A stretch of DNA of 64,000 bases. Source: Nocardioides aurantiacus. Lineage in GTDB: Bacteria; Actinomycetota; Actinomycetes; Propionibacteriales; Nocardioidaceae. Made by a program: the position numbers and the translations under genes. The stretch is from positions 1,736,001-1,800,000 of the forward strand of contig NZ_RKHO01000001.1 in assembly GCF_003752505.1 (NCBI RefSeq). The letters are read 5' to 3'. Below, in pieces: positions 58,964 through 64,000 of this stretch (the first letter of the stretch is position 1; each line of letters begins with the position of its first letter). The notes under the pieces are model-generated. The model ran no database searches, was not told the DNA's origin, and saw only the letters and a program-made list of their open reading frames with translations.

Positions 58964-59938
58964 GTGGCACCCGAACACACCGGAAGCGACGACGCCGCCG
59001 ACACCCCCGGCAGCCCCGACAGCACCGACGACGTCGAGCCGACCGAGCTGATCACCCACGCCCAAGCCGCCGCCCTACTCGGCTGCCACACCTCCAGCGT
59101 CTCCAAGTTCATCCGCAGCGGCCGACTAACCTCCACCGGCGTACGCGGACCAGGGACCGGCACCCTCCACCTCGACCAAGTCCTCGCACTACGCGAAGAA
59201 CGCCTCCGCGCCGAAGCCGAACGACGCTTCCGCTACGACCGCGTCGACCCACAACGACGCACACCGCCACCCGAACTCGGCGACCACGAATGGCTCAGCG
59301 TCGCCCAAACCGCAGCCAGACTCGGCGTCACCGAACAGGCCGTACGCGCCCGCGCAGACCGCGGGACCATCCCGCACACCCGACACGGGAAACGCATCTG
59401 GATCCGGGCCGACCACCTTCAGCAATGGGCCGCCGCCCGCGCCACCACCAGCGCAGACGACCTACCCGCCCCCACGCCCAACCAAGCCCTCACCGGCGCC
59501 CACCCCCAGCCAAACCACCCGGGACCTACACCACCCCGCTCACACGATGGGGACCACCCGACCCCGCCAGGGACCGCCAACAGACCTGACACGATGCCCA
59601 ACATGAGCAGCACTAGCTGGGACAAGACCGCAAGCCTGTACGACGGGCCCCGCGCAGTCGGTGGACGACTCCACGTCACACCCGACCAGCGCCTTCAGTT
59701 CCGTCCCCACGGCTTCGACCGCGCCCTCGGCGGCCGCACCCTCGACATCGGCCTGGACACCACCACCCGACTCAGCCGGACCAAACGCACCTGGTTCGCA
59801 CCCCGCCGCCACGTGCTCGTCGAAACAGCCGACGGGACCCGCGCCCGGCCCCTCGTCAACGGCGCCGCCGACCTCATCGAACGCCTCGCCGGCGCCGCCC
59901 GCACCGCAGGCGCCAACCCCGACGTGGACAACCACTAG
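58964..59938 (+). CDS. Double HTH (excisionase-type) protein with C-terminal GRAM/PH-like domain
   Basis: This 324-aa protein (GTG start) carries two separate MerR/excisionase-like helix-turn-helix units: ITHAQAAALLGCHTSSVSKF, then IRSGRLTSTGVRGPGTG near residues 30-70, and WLSVAQTAARLGVTEQAVRA, then RADRGTIPHTRHGKRIWIRA near residues 110-155. After a Pro-rich linker, about 100 residues resemble a GRAM/PH-type beta domain: YDGPRAVGGRLHVTPDQRLQ, FRPHGFDRALGGRTLDIGLD, HVLVETADGTRARPLVNGA. An internal MPNMSSTSW could begin a separate C-terminal protein, but the frame is continuous. DNA-binding plus lipid- or ligand-binding domains is an unusual mix. Confidence 0.6.
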   Translation: MAPEHTGSDDAADTPGSPDSTDDVEPTELITHAQAAALLGCHTSSVSKFIRSGRLTSTGVRGPGTGTLHLDQVLALREERLRAEAERRFRYDRVDPQRRTPPPELGDHEWLSVAQTAARLGVTEQAVRARADRGTIPHTRHGKRIWIRADHLQQWAAARATTSADDLPAPTPNQALTGAHPQPNHPGPTPPRSHDGDHPTPPGTANRPDTMPNMSSTSWDKTASLYDGPRAVGGRLHVTPDQRLQFRPHGFDRALGGRTLDIGLDTTTRLSRTKRTWFAPRRHVLVETADGTRARPLVNGAADLIERLAGAARTAGANPDVDNH

Positions 59939-60015
59939 CAACCCCCAGGCCCGCGCACCTGGCCAGAACCCGCAGACCGCCGACGCAGGGGCGCGACCCG
60001 TGGAACACTCACAAC

Positions 60016-60321
60016 GTGCCCAGCCGCCACGCCCACCACCGCCCCGCCCGCGCGCAGGACACAAACAACTCCCCCAAGAACAGGCGCCAGAAGTTCGCCG
60101 CCACGCTGCGCGGCAACCCCACGCTGCTACCCCGGGCCCTGCTCCAGTTTGCCCTCTCGCTGAGCGTCATCGCCGCCGTCCTGTGGATCTTCGGAGCCCC
60201 CGAGAAGTTCCAGCACTACAGCTACCTCGCCGGCACGTGGATGGCGTTCTGGTTCTTGGGCGAGATCGAGCGGCGGACGCAACCCGAACCTCCGTCCGAG
60301 CCCGCACCTCCGTCGACCTGA
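60016..60321 (+). CDS. Small membrane protein
   Basis: This is a 101-aa protein from GTG 60016. A basic N-terminus (NNSPKNRRQKFAATLRGNPT) precedes LLPRALLQFALSLSVIAAVL WIFG and YLAGTWMAFWFLGEIERR, two hydrophobic segments, and a Pro-rich tail. No family is recognised. It stands between two DNA-binding-type orphans. Confidence 0.5.
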   Translation: MPSRHAHHRPARAQDTNNSPKNRRQKFAATLRGNPTLLPRALLQFALSLSVIAAVLWIFGAPEKFQHYSYLAGTWMAFWFLGEIERRTQPEPPSEPAPPST

Positions 60322-60448
60322 CCGCCTGAGCGCACGGCGAGGCGACCTTGCCGACTGACGCGCTACCTCGCGCACGACCGGGCATGCACCGCATCCGGAT
60401 CGGCGAGCCTGAACTCGTACAGAGAACAGCACGACCTGGAGTGGTGCG

Positions 60449-60754
60449 ATGCCGCCCCGACGTCGACGTGCCGGATACCGCCCAGGGCAGCTGTCACCAG
60501 AGCTACGTGCCGCCATCGCCGCCGAAGCCGATCAGCTCGGGCAGATCACTGAGCCGCTCGAGCTCATCGACGCGGTCGGCGACGTGTACGCCGCCCTCGA
60601 CACCGCACTCGAACCGGTCGCGCTGCCGCGGCTGCGCGCGGTCGCGGAACTGCGACGCCAAGGCTGGTCCTACGACCGGCTCGCCGAGGCGACCAAGCTG
60701 TCGAAGACCCGGGTCGCGCAACTCGCCCGCGAGGCTGTCGCACGCGGCCTTTAA
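60449..60754 (+). CDS. Small HTH protein
   Basis: This 101-aa protein has a helical N-terminal part (GQLSPELRAAIAAEADQLGQ, ITEPLELIDAVGDVYAALDT) and a clear C-terminal helix-turn-helix: VAELRRQGWSYDRLAEATKL, then SKTRVAQLAREAVARGL, similar to the sigma-like/terminase-type HTH of small actinobacterial DNA-binding proteins. No partner is adjacent. It may be a regulator left from a mobile element. Confidence 0.65.
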   Translation: MPPRRRRAGYRPGQLSPELRAAIAAEADQLGQITEPLELIDAVGDVYAALDTALEPVALPRLRAVAELRRQGWSYDRLAEATKLSKTRVAQLAREAVARGL

Positions 60755-60861
60755 CCGGGGTATGTCCCTGATGCCGGAAAGCGCGCTACTGGGACGGCCC
60801 CGGTCAGCCTGGCCAGGTGAGGCAGTCGCCTCGGTCGACGCGTTTGGTCGATAGTGGGGCC

Positions 60862-61101
60862 ATGAACCCCCCTGGTCCTCCTCGTGTCGTCGCCTCTGGA
60901 AATGACACCGATGCCGAGGCTTCGCTCACATGCGAGGCGCGAGTGCTGATCTCATGTGGGCTGGTCGTCCTGTTCAGCGGCCTGTTCCTCGCGGTCTTCA
61001 GCGACGGCCAACTCGGTCTGTTCCTGGGCATGGCCGTGGCGGCCGCTGGTGCACTGATGGCGCTACCGCGCATGGTGGCTGCGGCTATCTCACGCCGCTG
61101 A
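60862..61101 (+). CDS. Small membrane protein
   Basis: This 79-aa protein from ATG 60862 has two hydrophobic segments, VLISCGLVVLFSGLFLAVFS and GLFLGMAVAAAGALMALPRM, and a short basic tail. The open frame continues upstream to 60817 but the ATG at 60862 is the better start. No family is recognised. A small hairpin ACCGG-GGCTT-CCGGT (61104-61118) lies between it and the convergent membrane-protein gene. Confidence 0.5.
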   Translation: MNPPGPPRVVASGNDTDAEASLTCEARVLISCGLVVLFSGLFLAVFSDGQLGLFLGMAVAAAGALMALPRMVAAAISRR

Positions 61102-61151
61102 AGACCGGGGCTTCCGGTGGCCACCCGAGGGGTTTCGCTGCGGCGTCGTCC

Positions 61152-61697
61152 CTAGAGACCGCCCCCGGCGGCGCGCATCCGCTGCTCGTTGCGGGTGCCC
61201 CTCCAGCGCCGGACCTTGAACCACCACGCGACGTACAGGGCCGCCGGTACGTCGACCGCGAGAGCCCACAACCAGGTGCGGTCGTTATCGCTATACAGCT
61301 CACCGGCAACACCCACCGCCTGGGTGCGGACCTCGTCCCCGGCCCGGCCGATGCCTTCGTCGTACTCGGCTTCGTCGTCGTAGACGCTCCCGTCGTCGCT
61401 GATGAAGACCCCGACCCAGTGGCAGCCGCCGCGGCCGCTGCAGTCCTCCTCGACGGCCGTGAACGTGCCCCACGCGCCCTCGTTGCGTGACGCGTCCAAG
61501 AACGTCGAGAACCCGAAGATCGTGACGACCAGCAGGCCAGCGGCGGGGACGAACAGCCCCCATGTGTCCATGAGCCTCTCCGACGGCGCCTGCAGCGACT
61601 GCCACCAGCGCCACAACGCCCGCGCCCTGGCTCGGGTGCCGCGCCCAGTCCCTTCCTCCGGCGAGGGCGAGCGCTGGACGTGAGACACGGACGACAT
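61152..61697 (-). CDS. Membrane protein with extracytoplasmic Cys pair
   Basis: This 181-aa protein has one helix near residues 48-66 (GLFVPAAGLLVVTIFGFSTF), an extracytoplasmic segment with EEDCSGRGGCHWVGVFIS, then acidic SDDGSVYDDEAEYDEGIG, and a second helix (TWLWALAVDVPAALYVAWWF). The two Cys in DCSGRGGC could form a disulfide. It resembles small proteins of unknown function with a VEEDCSGRGGCxWxGxF pattern that I have seen in actinobacteria. The C-terminus is basic and cytoplasmic. Confidence 0.6.
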   Translation of the reverse strand: MSSVSHVQRSPSPEEGTGRGTRARARALWRWWQSLQAPSERLMDTWGLFVPAAGLLVVTIFGFSTFLDASRNEGAWGTFTAVEEDCSGRGGCHWVGVFISDDGSVYDDEAEYDEGIGRAGDEVRTQAVGVAGELYSDNDRTWLWALAVDVPAALYVAWWFKVRRWRGTRNEQRMRAAGGGL

Positions 61698-61834
61698 CGT
61701 GCCTGACCCGCGAGCCGGCAGCAGTGATCTTGGCTCGAATGTGACGCGGCCGGTGCTGTCGCGGTCCGCGTTCTACAACCCGTCTCCACACCAGAGCATC
61801 CGCCCGGCACTGCCCCACGTGGTTGGCTGCAGAC

Positions 61835-62119
61835 ATGGACCGTGAGCAGGCCGACGCGCACCAGCAGGACCTCGAGAGGCTCGAGATCTTCGACGCCCTG
61901 GTAGCTGCCGGGGCCCGAAGGGATGAGGTGCTCCAGCTCGTGAGCCAAGCTCCCGACCCCGACGCGGCCGTACAAGCCATCCAAGACCTTCTGCACATCG
62001 CCGAGGTCCCCGCCGCCGCAGTCATCGACCTGCAGATCCGACATCTGACCATCAGCGGGCGCGAACGAGTCCTAGCGTCCCGCGACGAGCTCCGTGCGCA
62101 AATCGAGGGCCGACGCTGA
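61835..62119 (+). CDS. Small protein with gyrase-A-like C-terminal segment
   Basis: This is about 94 aa from ATG 61835; a TTG at 61823 would add four residues. The N-terminal half is helical (LERLEIFDALVAAGARRDEV, LQLVSQAPDPDAAVQAIQDL). The second half reads PAAAVIDLQIRHLTISGRER, which echoes the GyrA/ParC tower-helix motif ILDLQLRRLTxLERxK. A fragment of, or a small homologue of, that topoisomerase segment is possible; it lacks every catalytic part of gyrase. Its function is unknown. Confidence 0.5.
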   Translation: MDREQADAHQQDLERLEIFDALVAAGARRDEVLQLVSQAPDPDAAVQAIQDLLHIAEVPAAAVIDLQIRHLTISGRERVLASRDELRAQIEGRR

Positions 62120-62203
62120 GCGACACGGGCCCGTCGACGCGATGAGCTCCCTCCAGGGCAGTGGCGGGGTCGTCGGACTGCCCCTATGTGACGGCACCGC
62201 ACA

Positions 62204-62746
62204 ATGAGCGCCATGGGGAACCCAGACGACGTGCGGCCGACACCCGCAGCCGAGCTCGAGGTCCTGCTCGAGCAGTGGGTCCTTGACGACGGGAACTACC
62301 CGCAGTTCAAGGCCCGCCGGACCAAGCGGTTCGCGCTCCAGCTCGACCTAGCGGACTCACACCGGCTCCGCCCCACACCTCATGAGCCCATAGGGGCTTG
62401 TCGAACCGGTGGCGTGGCCACCTACGAGATCACCGCCGACGTCGTCCACCACACAGCGGTCGAAGGCCTCGCCGAGGACGACCACGCCGTGGTCCTCGAC
62501 TTCGGGCCACGTGCGTACTACTCGGGCCACGACCCAGCCATCGCCCGGCTGCGTGTCGGCGACCGGGTCGCGTTCAAGGCCACGCTGCTCGTCGACCCCT
62601 ACGACTACGTCGAGATGTTGGCGCCCCTGGAGGGCTTCCCGGCCCTCGTCCACACGTGGTCCGTCGACCGGCTCCAAGCCGACCATCCGGCCGGCTCCAG
62701 AGACGGTTGGCAGGACCAGCCGCGCACGTCCGAGAACAGACGCTAG
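62204..62746 (+). CDS. Hypothetical protein
   Basis: This 180-aa protein shows PAAELEVLLEQWVLDDGNYP, QFKARRTKRFALQLDLADS, ITADVVHHTAVEGLAEDDHA, VVLDFGPRAYYSGHDP and RVAFKATLLVDPYDYVEMLA, then PLEGFPALVHTWSVDRL. The YEITADVVH...VLDFG...VAF pattern looks like an OB-fold or beta-barrel single-domain protein. I recognise no family. ATG 62204 and ATG 62213 are both usable. It lies alone near the right end of the accessory region. Confidence 0.5.
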   Translation: MSAMGNPDDVRPTPAAELEVLLEQWVLDDGNYPQFKARRTKRFALQLDLADSHRLRPTPHEPIGACRTGGVATYEITADVVHHTAVEGLAEDDHAVVLDFGPRAYYSGHDPAIARLRVGDRVAFKATLLVDPYDYVEMLAPLEGFPALVHTWSVDRLQADHPAGSRDGWQDQPRTSENRR

Positions 62747-63164
62747 CCGTACCTCGACACGACGTACCTCCTCACGTGCACCGACACCGGCGAAGCTCCC
62801 ACCCGCCAACGCCGACGCTGACCCGTCTCAGGTCCGCCTCAGCCGAGCACGGTTCCACAGATCGGCGTCCTCCGTGGCCTCGTGACAACCTGCGGCGCAA
62901 GTCTCATCTCACCGCCGCGCTTATAGCCACCGCTTCGAGCCCGCTCGCCTCACCGCACCCAGATGGCCCACCACGCCCTCCTGCCTGGACTCCGACTGGG
63001 TTCTCGCCGCTACGCCCCTGACCAAGTGCCAAATCCGAGCGCAGACGCGCCTGTGGCTCGCGGACGCGGCATCTACATCTCCGAGATGGACCTGGGAACC
63101 GTGCAGTGGGAGCGGCCGCGCAGGAACGTGACGCGACGGTCCGTCGGCGGCATCGGCGTCGGAG
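62747..63164. other. Gap without a supported gene
   Basis: About 420 bp. Open frames here are short or antisense to each other, and none has a family pattern. I see no repeats. Confidence 0.5.
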
Positions 63165-63599
63165 TCACCGCGGTAGTCGCAGGTCCAGGCTGATCCCGTA
63201 GTCGTGCGCCTTCTCGTTCACGACGCGCTGCAGGTGCTCGGGGTGCGCTACGACCTGGTCGAGGACCAGAACAAGGCGTCCTACGTCTGCCGTCGCCGCG
63301 ATGGACTCGACGTCGTCGACCTCAGCGAGACGGGCACGCCCGAGCGTGACCTGCAGGTGCCGGATCAGGTGGTCCAGCACGTCGGGCTCATGGCGGACGA
63401 GCTCAAGGTCGCCACTCTCGATCAGTGGTCGAAAGCGGGTCTCGACCGACGCCGGAAGCGGCCCGCGCCACACCACGACCATCGTGTTCGCCTCGGTGGC
63501 GTACACCTGCTTGGTGTGGCCCTGGAATTCGTGCGACAACAAGTTCTCGAACTCGCCCCAGAACCTGTCGGGCCAAGACTCGTCCTGCCGCTGCTCCAT
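63165..63599 (-). CDS. Hypothetical protein
   Basis: This 144-aa protein from ATG 63599 reads EQRQDESWPDRFWGEFENLL, then SHEFQGHTKQVYATEANTMV VVWRGPLPASVETRFRPL, and HLIRHLQVTLGRARLAEVDD, then VHPEHLQ-like and NEKAHDYGISLDLRLP. The order of strands and helices suggests a compact alpha/beta domain. I recognise no family. The longer open frame to 63800 adds an improbable basic N-terminus, so I used the ATG with the better protein-like start. Confidence 0.5.
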   Translation of the reverse strand: MEQRQDESWPDRFWGEFENLLSHEFQGHTKQVYATEANTMVVVWRGPLPASVETRFRPLIESGDLELVRHEPDVLDHLIRHLQVTLGRARLAEVDDVESIAATADVGRLVLVLDQVVAHPEHLQRVVNEKAHDYGISLDLRLPR

Positions 63600-63787
63600 G
63601 GCCGCCACCGTAGAACGACCCGCTCCCTTGAGTCTGGACAAGCCCGAACCGGTGCGCGCCCGGCCGTGGAACCATGCGCTATGACCACTGGTGACCGAAG
63701 GGCAGGCCGCGTTCCTGACCGTCACCACAGCCTTGGCCATGACCGTGTGGTCTCGGGTCCGGGCACCGAATTGCTCACACGGTGGGG

Positions 63788-64000
63788 ATGAGCGCTTCAC
63801 GTCGAGCCGGACGGGTGGGACTCGTCGTAGAGCTGACGGTGTTCCTAGCGGCCGCGGCGTCGTTCCTGCTGTTGCGCTTCGTGCGGGTGCCCGAGGTGGT
63901 CACCGTGGTGCTGTCGCTGGTCTCTCTTCCGGGCATGGCGACTGAGATGTTCCTGCGGTTGACGCTGGGTGCGACCGGCATCTCGACAGTTCTGCCCTAT
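63788..64000 (+). CDS. Membrane protein, truncated by window end
   Basis: About 71 codons are visible from ATG 63788: SASRRAGRVGLVVELTVFLA, then AAASFLLLRFVRVPEVVTVV LSLVSLPGMATEMFLRLTL. At least two hydrophobic segments are present and the frame is open to the edge. Nothing more can be said from the visible part. Confidence 0.4.
   Translation, partial: MSASRRAGRVGLVVELTVFLAAAASFLLLRFVRVPEVVTVVLSLVSLPGMATEMFLRLTLGATGISTVLPY

Overview
The window is GC-rich, densely packed DNA from an actinobacterium. ANTAR-domain signalling, a DevR/DevS (DosRS)-type dormancy cluster, the glpD–TetR–alkyl-DHAP-synthase-like trio known from Mycobacterium, RskA/RslA-type sigma control and DUF1707 all point to Actinomycetota. 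A Nocardioides-like (Propionibacteriales) host is my best guess, but genus level is inference only. Many neighbouring genes overlap by four bases (ATGA or GTGA).

Layout. 0-4.7 kb: a multiple-sugar ABC transporter (ATPase cut by the left edge, ChvE-like lipoprotein) behind two LacI-type operators, then a divergent MFS transporter and a universal stress protein (Usp). 4.7-7.8 kb: recQ, divergent from a photolyase/cryptochrome-family protein whose two domains appear in swapped order. 7.8-11.6 kb: alkyl-DHAP-synthase-like flavoprotein, TetR regulator and glpD. 11.5-13.3 kb: an HTH/Ala-rich coiled-coil protein coupled to a GAF-ANTAR protein. 13.4-18.7 kb: Rieske oxygenase, its reductase and an FMN/FAD/Fe-S demethylase-like enzyme under a divergent LysR, probably for N-methylated amine (betaine-type) catabolism. 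18.7-21.0 kb: quinone-oxidoreductase-like enzyme, SRPBCC protein and a transglutaminase-like mini-protein.

21.3-44.0 kb resembles a DevR (DosR) hypoxia/dormancy regulon: a DevR/DevS pair, two Acg-type nitroreductases, four tandem-domain Usps, a zinc alcohol dehydrogenase, two pyridoxamine-oxidase-fold proteins, an ABC exporter, a flavodoxin, a MASE1 histidine kinase and a NarL-type regulator. Sites fitting GGGNCNNNNGNCCC, a relaxed DevR box, lie in front of most of these transcription units. Remnants (slipin fragment, frameshifted HdeD-like gene, DUF6629 fragment) lie among them.

44.1-64 kb is accessory DNA. Three directly repeated copies of the 3' half of a tRNA (tRNA-Pro-like), each with the tRNA's terminator hairpin, lie at 44.2, 44.7 and 52.5 kb. 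The last two bracket a 7.8-kb segment holding a TDT transporter with its LysR, a uracil-DNA-glycosylase-like protein, a hydrolase-fold lipoprotein, an ECF sigma/anti-sigma pair with a secreted protein, and small broken genes. Beyond 52.5 kb come decayed repeats and a run of small orphan genes. I see no intact tRNA and no integrase in the window, so a further stacked element may extend past the right edge.
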